DNA from: Atopobium sp. UBA6362
Lineage (GTDB): Bacteria > Actinomycetota > Coriobacteriia > Coriobacteriales > Atopobiaceae
NCBI GenBank assembly: GCA_002440065.1
Contig: DJRK01000104.1
Span: forward strand, 1-8,651
Length of the DNA stretch: 8,651 nt
Direction: 5' to 3'
A program made the translations under genes and the position numbers. Shown piece after piece: positions 1 through 6,381 of the stretch; position 1 is the stretch's first letter, and the number at the start of each line of letters is the position of its first letter. The notes beneath the pieces were generated by a model. That model saw only the letters and a program-made list of their open reading frames with translations. It did not search any database and had not been told where the DNA came from.

Positions 1-52
1 TCACAGAGATGTTCGAAATTGCTCGCGCGACCGGCCCGGGCGCAGGGCTCGC

Positions 53-82
53 GAGCCGCCGCCAGCGGAATGAGCCGCCGCC
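53..82. repeat. Short direct repeat downstream of the MATE gene
   Basis: The 11-mer GAGCCGCCGCC occurs twice, at 53-63 and 72-82, separated by 8 bases. It overlaps the 12-base palindrome GGCTCGCGAGCC at 46-57. The block lies just past the stop of the minus-strand MATE gene, so it could fold in that gene's 3' untranslated region. No T-tract follows on the minus strand, so I do not call a terminator. Nothing else recognisable lies in positions 1-96. Confidence 0.4.
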
Positions 83-96
83 GGCGGGACGGCGCG

Positions 97-1860
97 TCAC
101 GGCGCGATGGTGAAGACGAGGTTGTTCACGTCCATCTGGAAGCGGTAATCCCGCGTGCTCGCGAAGTGGGCGAGGAGCTTCGCCTCGAGCCCCTGCGCGG
201 CATCGGGGTCGGTGAGGGGATCGTAGGGTTTGCCGGGGTAGCGCAGGCGAATCGTGAGGCCCTCGGGCTGGGCGAGCATGCGGAAATCGATGCACGCGGC
301 GGCGCCTTCCTGCTCCCTACGGGCGGCGATGAGCGCCCAAGCCTCCTCGGCCACGTGCTGGGCCGCGGTCGCCTGACGGGTCTCGATGCCCTGCTCGCGG
401 CAAAACGCTTCGAGTTCCTCGGCAGCTTGAAGGCGCGAATCGGCGCTTCCGTCCAGGTCGAGCGCGAGCTGGGCCCCCTTGCCGCTCCACTCCTCGGGGA
501 TGCGGAGCCATGCCCGCGCGCTCATGAGGCCCTTGCCGGCGCGCAACACCATGACCGCGCAGACCACGAGCATTGCGACGGAGGACACGGCGATGCCGGC
601 CCACGTGCCCACGGGACCCATCGCGCGCGACAGCAGGAGCATGAGCGGGGACGACACGACCAGGGTCCCGCCCAGGCTCAGCCCGCTCGAGAGCGCGGCC
701 CGGCCCATGGCACACTGCAGGCTCAAATAGAGCTGGTAGAGGGCATCGGGCAGGATTGAGACGGCGTAGATGCGCATCATCTGCTCGGCCACGAAAGCGG
801 TCTGCGGGTCGTCGATGCCAAAGACCCTGACGAGCACCGGCGCCGCGCAGAACACGGCCGCGCTCACCGCGAGGCAGATGAGGAGCTGGGTGCGGACGGC
901 GACCTTGAGCAGCGTCCGCAGGCCCTTCTCGTCCCGCTCGCCGCACAGGGCCGAGGAGACGCCGCCCACGGTCGAGCTCGCCGCCTGGATAAACGCGAAG
1001 ATGAGCGTGCGCACGTGGCTCACCGCGCCGCTCGCCGCGAGGGCCGCGACGCCGCCGGTCGCGATGAGCGTCCCGTTCTTTATGGCGGAGAAGACGACGG
1101 TGCCCACGCGGTTGAAGCCCTGGGCGGAGCCGCGCTTGAGGATCTCCGCGGTCTCGCGGCGGACGTCTCGGGGGCGCCGCAGCCGCGCCGAGCAGCGCGA
1201 GCCCAGGAAGTGCGGGAGGCAGACGGCGAGCGCGAGGAAATAGGCGATCGTGTTGGCGAAGCCCACGCCGAAGGTGTCGCTCGGCGTTCCCGCGAAGATG
1301 CGGAGCGAGACCCACGCGAGGACGACGTTCGCGATGCTCAGGGTGAGGGCGGAGGCCACGGCGCGCCCCTTCGCCCCGTCGAGCACGAGGTAGGTCGTGA
1401 AGAAGGACTGGAGCATGGCCGGGATGCAGCCCAGCGCCCAGCCGTTGACGTAGCCGGCGGCCATCCGCGCGGCCTCGCCGCTCGCGCCCAGGAGCTCGGC
1501 GATGGGGCGGGCGAGCGGGCCGAAGACGACCATGAATATCACCCCGAGGACGACCTCGAGCAGGCACGCGAGGGTGAAGACGGCGTCGGAACGCTTCCTC
1601 TCGCCCAGGCCTTGGTAATAAAAGCACAGGTAGGCGGCACCGGTCGAGATCGCGACCTCGAGCGTGGCCTGCACGCGGCTCACCGGGTCGAAGACCGAGA
1701 GCGAGCCCAGCTGCGCGGTGCCCAGCCCCTGTCCCACGACGATGCCCGCGGCGACCCCGCACAGGGACGCGGCGACCCGGCTGAGGAACGCCGCGGCGAG
1801 GAGCGTGAGGTAGGCGCGGCCGATGATCGAGCCGGCGGACGTGCGGCGCTCGTGGTGCAT
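97..1860 (-). CDS. MATE-family efflux transporter with C-terminal GHKL/anti-sigma-like domain
   Basis: A 587-residue multidrug/toxin extrusion (MATE) type membrane antiporter, expected to export small molecules across the cytoplasmic membrane using an ion gradient. Residues ~13-442 form about twelve hydrophobic segments in two halves, with family-like stretches such as 'VFDPVSRVQATLEVA' (56-70) and 'GFNRVGTVVFSAIKNGTLI' (248-266). MATE proteins usually end near 450 residues. Here residues ~460-587 add a soluble domain that resembles the HATPase_c_2 (RsbW/anti-sigma-like) fold: 'AEEAWALIAA' (504-513) at the N-box position, 'RYPGKPYDPL' (540-549) at the 'DDGxPFDPL' position, and a 'VNNLVFTI' terminal strand. 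The N-box Asn and the glycine-rich G-boxes are missing, so ATP binding is doubtful. The start at 1860 is chosen because AGAAAGGA lies 5 bases upstream; an in-frame ATG at 1914 would add 18 residues and has no such site. The substrate cannot be told. The gene stands alone, separated from the aminopeptidase by a large inverted repeat. Confidence 0.88.
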   Translation of the reverse strand: MHHERRTSAGSIIGRAYLTLLAAAFLSRVAASLCGVAAGIVVGQGLGTAQLGSLSVFDPVSRVQATLEVAISTGAAYLCFYYQGLGERKRSDAVFTLACLLEVVLGVIFMVVFGPLARPIAELLGASGEAARMAAGYVNGWALGCIPAMLQSFFTTYLVLDGAKGRAVASALTLSIANVVLAWVSLRIFAGTPSDTFGVGFANTIAYFLALAVCLPHFLGSRCSARLRRPRDVRRETAEILKRGSAQGFNRVGTVVFSAIKNGTLIATGGVAALAASGAVSHVRTLIFAFIQAASSTVGGVSSALCGERDEKGLRTLLKVAVRTQLLICLAVSAAVFCAAPVLVRVFGIDDPQTAFVAEQMMRIYAVSILPDALYQLYLSLQCAMGRAALSSGLSLGGTLVVSSPLMLLLSRAMGPVGTWAGIAVSSVAMLVVCAVMVLRAGKGLMSARAWLRIPEEWSGKGAQLALDLDGSADSRLQAAEELEAFCREQGIETRQATAAQHVAEEAWALIAARREQEGAAACIDFRMLAQPEGLTIRLRYPGKPYDPLTDPDAAQGLEAKLLAHFASTRDYRFQMDVNNLVFTIAP

Positions 1861-1865
1861 ACGGG

Positions 1866-1873
1866 TCCTTTCT
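1866..1873 (-). promoter_or_regulatory. Shine-Dalgarno site fixing the MATE start
   Basis: On the minus strand AGAAAGGA sits 5 bases before the ATG at 1860. It is complementary to the extended anti-SD at the 16S rRNA 3' end. The same octamer precedes the M18 aminopeptidase (3420-3427) and the deformylase homologue (6743-6750), which supports this start over the in-frame ATG at 1914. Confidence 0.75.
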
Positions 1874-1933
1874 CGGTGGGTGCGGTTTGGGCGGTCAGGG
1901 ACAGCGGGGAGCACGGCCCGGGATGACGGGCAA

Positions 1934-1996
1934 TGCCGAGAAGGGCGCCGGGCCCAGGACCGCGTGCGGCCCGCGGCCCCGGCGCCCTTCTCGGCA
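1934..1996 (-). terminator. 19-bp perfect inverted repeat, probable terminator hairpin
   Basis: TGCCGAGAAGGGCGCCGGG (1934-1952) is exactly reverse-complemented at 1978-1996, with a 25-base GC-rich spacer. It begins 8 bases past the stop of the M18 aminopeptidase and ends about 74 bases before the MATE start, which is where a terminator would lie. Only two Ts follow on the minus strand and none on the plus strand, so it is not a canonical intrinsic terminator. It may instead block 3' exonucleases or act as a factor-assisted or attenuating structure. Confidence 0.5.
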
Positions 1997-2004
1997 ATAA
2001 ACGG

Positions 2005-3414
2005 CTAGGCGCGCTCGAGGAAGCTGCAGTAGCCGCGGTAGGCCTCATAGACGTCGGCCTTGCTCGTGACCTCCCACGGCGCGTGCATGGACAGCACGGG
2101 CACGCCGCAGTCGATGACGTGCATGTCGTACTCGGCCAGGATGTAGGCGATCGTGCCGCCGCCGCCCAGGTCGACGCGGCCGAGCTCGGCGGTCTGCCAG
2201 TTGACGCCGCCCTCGTCCATCACGCGGCGGATCTTCGCGACGTACTCGGCGTCGGCGTCGTTGGAGCCGGACTTGCCGCGGCTGCCGGTGAACTTGTTGA
2301 AGGTGAGGCCGCAGCCCAGGTAGCTGGCGTTCTTCGCCTCGAAGGCGGAGGCGAAGGTGGGGTCGAAGCCGGCCGAGACGTCGCTCGAGAGCATGTTGGA
2401 GCCCGCGAGGCAGCGGCGCAGCGCGAGGTCGCCGGGCTGGCCCGCGAGCGCCAGGAGCTCGGCCATGGTGTTCTCGAAGAAGCGGCTCGTCATGCCGGTC
2501 GCGCCCACCGAGCCGATCTCCTCCTTGTCCACGAGCAGGCACACGGAGGTGCGGGACACCTCGGGCACGTCGAGCTGCGCGACGAGGCTCGTGTAGGCGC
2601 AGGAGCGGTCGTCCTGGCCGTAGCCCAAGATCATGGAGCGGTCGAAGCCCAGGTCGCGGGCAGCGCCGGCGGGCACGACCTCGAGCTCGGCGGAGAGAAG
2701 GTCCTCCTCCTCGAAGCCGAGCCGCTCCTCGATGATGCCGAGGACGTTCTTCTTCACGAGGTCGGAGGCGGCGTCGCCCTCGCCGGGCTTCTCGCCCTCC
2801 TTGACAACGATGGGGCGCCCGCCCACGAGCACGTCGAGCATCTCGCCGTCGATGACCTTGGAGGCCTCCTTGGCGAGCTGCTCCTGCGCGAGGTGGATGA
2901 GCAGGTCGGAGACGCAGAACACGGGGTCGGAGGGGTCCTCGCCCACGTTCACGGTCACGGTCGAGCCGTCCTTCTTGGCCACGACGCCGTGGATGGCGAG
3001 GGGGATGGTGACCCACTGGTACTTCTTGATGCCGCCGTAGTAGTGGGTGTCCATGGTGAGAAGGTCGTTCTTCTCGTCGAGCGGGTTCTGCTTGATGTCG
3101 AGGCGCGGCGAGTCGATGTGGGCGCCGAGGATGTTTACGCCCTGCTGGAGGTCGTCCGTGCCGAGGTTCGCGAGCATGAGGGACTTGCCGTGGTTGACGG
3201 CGTAGACCTTGTCGCCGGGCTTGAGGGCCTCGCCCGCCGCGACTTTCTGGGAGAGCTCGACGTAGCCGGCCTCGCGCGCCATCCGGACGGCGGCGGCGCA
3301 GCACTCGCGCTCGGTCTTGTTTTGCGAGATGAAGGCCTTGTAGCCCTCGCAGATATGGTCGAGCTGCTTGAGCTGCTCGGCGTCGTAGCCCTTCCAGGCG
3401 TTCTTGCGCTCCAT
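2005..3414 (-). CDS. M18-family metalloaminopeptidase
   Basis: A 469-residue cytosolic zinc aminopeptidase of peptidase family M18 (aspartyl aminopeptidase / aminopeptidase I group), which removes N-terminal residues from peptides, usually as a large homo-oligomer. The expected dinuclear metal site can be placed: His99 in 'GAHIDSPRLD', Asp268 in 'GYGQDDR', catalytic Glu298 with ligand Glu299 in 'LVDKEEIGSVGATGM', Asp345 in 'SSDVSAGFDP', and His444 in 'SMHAPWEVTSKADVY'. The length is normal for bacterial M18 enzymes, there is no signal peptide, and no key residue is missing. The start at 3414 follows AGAAAGGA with 5-base spacing. The gene lies 166 bases after the esterase gene and has its own -10-like site, so it is probably transcribed alone. 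Its role is most likely recycling of peptides as an amino-acid source in an asaccharolytic or mixed-diet gut anaerobe (inference). The substrate preference cannot be read from the sequence. Confidence 0.95.
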   Translation of the reverse strand: MERKNAWKGYDAEQLKQLDHICEGYKAFISQNKTERECCAAAVRMAREAGYVELSQKVAAGEALKPGDKVYAVNHGKSLMLANLGTDDLQQGVNILGAHIDSPRLDIKQNPLDEKNDLLTMDTHYYGGIKKYQWVTIPLAIHGVVAKKDGSTVTVNVGEDPSDPVFCVSDLLIHLAQEQLAKEASKVIDGEMLDVLVGGRPIVVKEGEKPGEGDAASDLVKKNVLGIIEERLGFEEEDLLSAELEVVPAGAARDLGFDRSMILGYGQDDRSCAYTSLVAQLDVPEVSRTSVCLLVDKEEIGSVGATGMTSRFFENTMAELLALAGQPGDLALRRCLAGSNMLSSDVSAGFDPTFASAFEAKNASYLGCGLTFNKFTGSRGKSGSNDADAEYVAKIRRVMDEGGVNWQTAELGRVDLGGGGTIAYILAEYDMHVIDCGVPVLSMHAPWEVTSKADVYEAYRGYCSFLERA

Positions 3415-3438
3415 TGGTTTCCTTTCTGCGCGCTGTGT

Positions 3439-3465
3439 GCAACGGGTTCGATTCTAGCCCGTTGC
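3439..3465 (-). promoter_or_regulatory. Promoter/operator-like site of the M18 aminopeptidase
   Basis: The inverted repeat GCAACGGG (3439-3446) and CCCGTTGC (3458-3465) is separated by 11 bases. The minus-strand hexamer TAGAAT (3456 to 3451), a plausible -10 box, lies inside the spacer, about 36 bases before the ATG. No good -35 is visible 17 bases further upstream; the sequence there repeats GCAAC. A dyad wrapped around a -10 is what a repressor operator looks like, but a leader hairpin is equally possible. Confidence 0.35.
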
Positions 3466-3580
3466 GCGTTGCGGTTGCGTGAACGGTGGGCGGGGTGCGC
3501 GGCGTGGGTGCGTGGGCGGGGCCCGCGGCGCGGCGCGGGGCGTGGGCGCGGCCTGGTGCGGCCGTCCGGTTGCGCCCGGT
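3466..3580. other. G-rich intergenic stretch with repeated G-tracts
   Basis: The gap between the esterase stop and the aminopeptidase promoter is extremely G-rich on the plus strand. Runs of three or more G occur at 3488-3490, 3492-3495, 3506-3508, 3514-3516, 3518-3521, 3537-3540 and 3544-3546. Some loops would be long (10 and 15 bases), so a G-quadruplex is only possible. A weak 5-bp stem, CGGCC/GGCCG, lies close to the esterase stop but has no T-tract. No gene is visible here. Confidence 0.35.
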
Positions 3581-4279
3581 TCACGCGGTCACCGAGAGGA
3601 GCGCGCGGGCCATGCGCAGGTCGGGGTCCTGGAAGTGGTTGCCGGGGTTCAACTCGAAGGTCGTCCGCGCGCCGAGGCCGCGAAGAAGGCCCGCCATCTG
3701 CTCGGTGCGCTCGCGGACGTGGCGCATGAGGCGGTTCGGGGTGCGGTGCTCCTTGCTGCCGAGGGAGAGGTAGGCCGCATCGGGCACGCGAATGGGTTCC
3801 TGACCTGCGGCGTATTCGAGAAAACCCTCGTACCAGAGCGACCCCGACGCGCTCGCCGTCCGCGCGAAGGCGCCCGTCTGCCACGGCGCCCAGAGCGCGA
3901 AGAGGCCCGCGAGCGAGTAGCCGGCGATCACGCGGTAGGAGACCTCGATGCCCGCGGACGCGAGCTCGCGCTCGACGGCGGGCAGCGCCTCCGCGAGGAT
4001 CCAGGCGAGGTGCGCGCCGGCGCCGCCCGCGTAGGGCGCCTCGTTGCGGGTGGCGGGCTCGGCCGGCCAGGGCGTCATGTTGCGCTCCCAATCGAGGCCG
4101 CCCACGGCTGCGAGGGCGAACGGGACGTCACCGTGGGCGAGCTCGCAGCAGCGGCGCCACACGTCGGAGCCGTCGCCTGCGTAGACGTTCAGCACCGCGA
4201 GCGGCAGCGGGCCCCTCGCGGTGCTAGGGATGTGCAGAGTGAGGGTCTTCTTGGCCATTGACCAGGTCTTTTGCAGCAT
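3581..4279 (-). CDS. Alpha/beta-hydrolase esterase (esterase D / IroE-like)
   Basis: A 232-residue serine hydrolase of the PF00756-like esterase group (esterase D, IroE and Fes relatives), expected to cleave an ester or thioester bond in the cytoplasm; there is no signal peptide. Nucleophile Ser122 lies in the elbow 'GYSLAGL' (120-126), the block 'SASGSLWY' (143-150) follows, a likely acid is Glu177 in 'LGSKEH', and His215 lies in 'NPGNHFQDP'. The N-terminal part has 'NVYAGDG' (31-37) and 'DWERNMTPWPA' (63-73), which help form the active-site rim in this family. It is the last gene of the nth-CmpB-HD cluster, 13 bases after the HD gene stop. The start at 4279 is chosen because AAGGTAG (4290 to 4284) precedes it; ATG 4258 (shorter by 7 residues) has no clear SD. 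The substrate is unknown; without siderophore genes nearby, a siderophore role is not supported. Confidence 0.82.
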   Translation of the reverse strand: MLQKTWSMAKKTLTLHIPSTARGPLPLAVLNVYAGDGSDVWRRCCELAHGDVPFALAAVGGLDWERNMTPWPAEPATRNEAPYAGGAGAHLAWILAEALPAVERELASAGIEVSYRVIAGYSLAGLFALWAPWQTGAFARTASASGSLWYEGFLEYAAGQEPIRVPDAAYLSLGSKEHRTPNRLMRHVRERTEQMAGLLRGLGARTTFELNPGNHFQDPDLRMARALLSVTA

Positions 4280-4292
4280 TGATCTACCTTGC

Positions 4293-4751
4293 CTACCTCA
4301 TAAAGAAGGTCTCGAGGAGCGAGCACCATTTGTCGGTCAGGCACACGAGCGCGGCCTCGGTGCTCGCCGGGACGCGCGTGGGCGGCAGCGGCCACATGTG
4401 CGACGCGATGACGTTCTCCTCCAGGGGCGTGAGGTCGAAGTCCTCGCGGGCGTTCCTCAGCGCGTAGACGGGGTGCTGCGTGGCGTGGGCGGCGTGCCCC
4501 GGCTCGTGCCAGTCGTAGAGGAAGTAGTCGTGGAGAAGCGCTGCGCGGACGAGCGCGCGCCGGTCGACGCGCAGGTGGAGGCGCTCGGCCAGGGAGAGGC
4601 TCGCGTGCGCGACGCGGACGCAGTGGTCCCACGTGGTCACGCGGCCGTGCTGGACGCACTCGCGCATCCGGGCCGTGCGGCCGGAGCCGGCGAGCTCGTC
4701 GACGATGGCCCTGAACTCCGCTTGCGACCGGGGGCTCAACCTGCGGCTCAT
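4293..4751 (-). CDS. Small HD-domain phosphohydrolase-like protein
   Basis: A 152-residue protein made almost wholly of one HD domain, the metal-dependent phosphohydrolase fold that acts on nucleotides or other phosphoesters. The ligand pattern H...HD...H...D is visible: His43 in 'WDHCVRVAHAS', His74-Asp75 in 'ALLHDYFLYDWH', His118 in 'VIASHMWPL', and Asp140 in 'LTDKWCS'. It is therefore probably active, but the substrate is not known. The start at 4751 overlaps the stop of the CmpB-type gene as ATGA, and AAGAAGGG (4765 to 4758) gives a good SD at 6 bases. Translation is probably coupled to the membrane protein, and the two may work together. In another reading this small HD protein could be a nucleotide or cyclic-nucleotide hydrolase, but none of the diagnostic extra motifs of HD-GYP or YfbR are present. 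Confidence 0.85.
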   Translation of the reverse strand: MSRRLSPRSQAEFRAIVDELAGSGRTARMRECVQHGRVTTWDHCVRVAHASLSLAERLHLRVDRRALVRAALLHDYFLYDWHEPGHAAHATQHPVYALRNAREDFDLTPLEENVIASHMWPLPPTRVPASTEAALVCLTDKWCSLLETFFMR

Positions 4752-5593
4752 TTGCGGCCCTTCTTTGCGAGGGCGTCGAGCGCCTCGGACAGGCGGCGCG
4801 CCGCCGCGCCCGTGCGCCTGCTGCTGAAGCGCCTGGCGTTGTGCAGGATGTGGCTCTGGCGCGCGCCCATGCGGCCGGCGAGCTCGCGGATGCGCTCGGC
4901 GTGTTCGGCACCGCCCTCGCGCACGCGGTCCATGCGGCGCTCGCCGTCCTCGCGCAGGGCGTTCGCGCGGGACTGGAGACCGGCCGAGATGTCGGGCACG
5001 ATTTCGGGTACCGCCTCGACGGCGGCCTGCATGCGGCTGTCGAATTCGGCCTCGAGCTGCTCGACGGCCGCGAGGACCTCGGTGAGCGTGCACACGGTGA
5101 GCGTCGCGTCGGCGGCGACGAGGGCCGTGAGGACGAGCGAGGCCACCTCGACGGCGAGGGGGTCGAGCTGCCCGTTTATGCGGCTCAGCGCGGGAACGAC
5201 GAGGTACGTGATGGCGCAGCCCGCAAGGCCGAAGAGCGCCGCCGCGGGGACGCAGACGCGCCCTTTCAGGTTGAGCGGCATGTTCGAGTAGTCCCACCAC
5301 ACCGCGCCGAAGAGCCTCTCCATCGCGACCGACGTCACCCACTCGATCGCGGAGGCGCCCGCGGCGCAGACGAGGAAGACGACCCATGCGGGCGGGATCG
5401 ACCTCTGGACGGCGGCGTTGCCGAAGACGGCGATCGCCGCCACCGCGCCCACGCCGTAGATGGGGCACACGGGGCCGAAGAGGAAGCCTCGGTTGCACCA
5501 GCGTTTCTCGGTGATGGAGCAGTATGCGGACTCGAAGACCCAGCCCACGAGACTGAAGAAGACGAAACATACCACGATGCGGCTTGCTAGCAT
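4748..5593 (-). CDS. CmpB-family putative ABC-transporter-type membrane protein
   Basis: A 281-residue membrane protein of the family annotated as 'putative ABC transporter permease, CmpB type' (PF06541-like). It has about five hydrophobic segments between residues 4 and 170, and the family blocks 'GWVFES' (17-22), 'NRGFLFGPVCPIYGVGA' (34-50), 'EWVTSVAMERLFG' (84-96) and 'WWDYSNMPLNLKGR' (99-112). Residues ~176-281 form a long charged, Ala/Arg/Glu-rich, probably helical cytoplasmic tail ending in 'AKKGRK'. No ATP-binding subunit is nearby, so the ABC-transporter label is only a family name and the function is unknown. SD TAGGAG (5605 to 5600) stands 6 bases before the ATG and overlaps the nth stop codon. 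The gene's own stop overlaps the HD gene start, so it sits in the middle of a coupled operon. Confidence 0.87.
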   Translation of the reverse strand: MLASRIVVCFVFFSLVGWVFESAYCSITEKRWCNRGFLFGPVCPIYGVGAVAAIAVFGNAAVQRSIPPAWVVFLVCAAGASAIEWVTSVAMERLFGAVWWDYSNMPLNLKGRVCVPAAALFGLAGCAITYLVVPALSRINGQLDPLAVEVASLVLTALVAADATLTVCTLTEVLAAVEQLEAEFDSRMQAAVEAVPEIVPDISAGLQSRANALREDGERRMDRVREGGAEHAERIRELAGRMGARQSHILHNARRFSSRRTGAAARRLSEALDALAKKGRK

Positions 5594-5602
5594 GGTCGGC
5601 TC

Positions 5603-6265
5603 CTAGAACTTGCGCGCGCTCGGGCAGATATCCTCAAGCACGCAGGCGTCGCATTTGGGGGAGCGGGCGGTGCAGGTTTGGCGGCCGTGAAGGATCCACT
5701 GGTGGTTCACGGGGCCCCACAGTTCGCGCGGCAGGAGGGCGAGCAGGTCCTGCTCGGTCTTGAGGGGCTCCTTCTCGTGGGTCTTGGGGCTGAGGCCCAG
5801 GCGATGGGCGACCCGGTTCACGTGCGTGTCCACGGCGATGCCCTCGACGATGCCGTAGCCCACGTTCAAGACGATGTTCGCCGTCTTGCGGCCCACGCCG
5901 GGGAGCTTCGTGAGCTCGGCCATGGTGCGCGGGACCTCGCCGCCGTGCTCGGCGACGAGCGTCTGGGCGCACTCGACGGCGTGGCGGGCCTTGCTTTTGT
6001 AGAAGCCGAGGCTGCGGATGACCTGGGCGACGTCGACGGGGTCGGCGGCGGCGAGGTCGAACGGCGTGGGCCAGCGGCGGAAGAGCTCGGGCGTCACGCG
6101 GTTGACCTGCGCGTCCGTGGTCTGCGCCGAGAGCATGACCGCGATGAGGAGCCTGAAGGGGCTCTCGTGGTCGAGGAAGCACTCGACGGGGCCGTACTTC
6201 TCGTCGAGGCGGCGCGCGACCTCGCGGGCGCGCTCGGCCTTGGCCTTCTTCGTCTCCCTGGGCAT
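5603..6265 (-). CDS. nth: Endonuclease III (DNA glycosylase/AP lyase)
   Basis: A 220-residue base-excision-repair enzyme that removes oxidised pyrimidines from DNA and nicks the abasic site. It shows the helix-hairpin-helix 'LPGVGRKTANIVLN' (121-134) with catalytic Lys127, catalytic Asp146 in 'AVDTHVNR', the conserved 'SAQTTD' (46-51), and the C-terminal 4Fe-4S loop with Cys198, Cys205, Cys208 and Cys214 (C-x6-C-x2-C-x5-C). The length is normal for the family. The start at 6265 is set by AAGGAGG 6 bases upstream; an upstream in-frame ATG at 6304 would add 13 Arg-rich residues with no SD. It is the first gene of the operon that runs on to the CmpB-type, HD and esterase genes, with only 9 bases to the next start. 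The promoter must lie between here and the 25-bp inverted-repeat element or within it; I see no convincing -35/-10 pair. Confidence 0.97.
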   Translation of the reverse strand: MPRETKKAKAERAREVARRLDEKYGPVECFLDHESPFRLLIAVMLSAQTTDAQVNRVTPELFRRWPTPFDLAAADPVDVAQVIRSLGFYKSKARHAVECAQTLVAEHGGEVPRTMAELTKLPGVGRKTANIVLNVGYGIVEGIAVDTHVNRVAHRLGLSPKTHEKEPLKTEQDLLALLPRELWGPVNHQWILHGRQTCTARSPKCDACVLEDICPSARKF

Positions 6266-6271
6266 GGTTTG

Positions 6272-6278
6272 CCTCCTT
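6272..6278 (-). promoter_or_regulatory. nth: Shine-Dalgarno site fixing the nth start
   Basis: AAGGAGG on the minus strand, 6 bases before ATG 6265. It decides for this start over the in-frame ATG at 6304. Confidence 0.8.
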
Positions 6279-6285
6279 GAACGTC

Positions 6286-6300
6286 GCCGGGCCGCCCGGC
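6286..6300 (-). other. GC hairpin in the nth leader
   Basis: GCCGGG (6286-6291) pairs with CCCGGC (6295-6300) around a 3-base loop. It lies 7 bases upstream of the nth Shine-Dalgarno in the expected transcript. It is short but very stable, so it could affect translation or mRNA stability. No regulator is implied by the sequence. Confidence 0.35.
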
Positions 6301-6381
6301 CCACTCAACGGGTCTCATGGTAACGCCGTGGCGGCGCGGTTTCGCGGGCTGCGGCGCGTGGTTTTTGGCCTCGGCGACAAG

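Noticed and set aside
1015..1926. Long open frames on the plus strand opposite the MATE gene (also 19-759)
   Set aside because: They are antisense to a clear MATE protein, are rich in Arg/Gly/Ala/Glu with no recognisable domain, and lack SD sites; such frames arise readily in GC-rich DNA.
3444..3461. tRNA-like TTCGATTC loop at 3447-3454 flanked by complementary bases
   Set aside because: The loop would be 11 bases instead of 7, the stem register is wrong, and no acceptor, D or anticodon arm can be found beside it.
1933..3729. A 598-codon plus-strand open frame across the M18 aminopeptidase and its upstream gap
   Set aside because: It is antisense to a gene with all M18 catalytic residues and has low-complexity Val/Leu/Gly/Ala composition with no family motif.
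4293..5570. Reading the HD protein as a 425-residue protein extending back to 5570
   Set aside because: The extension is an Arg-rich shadow of the CmpB-type gene. The ATG at 4751 has its own SD and gives an HD protein of sensible size.
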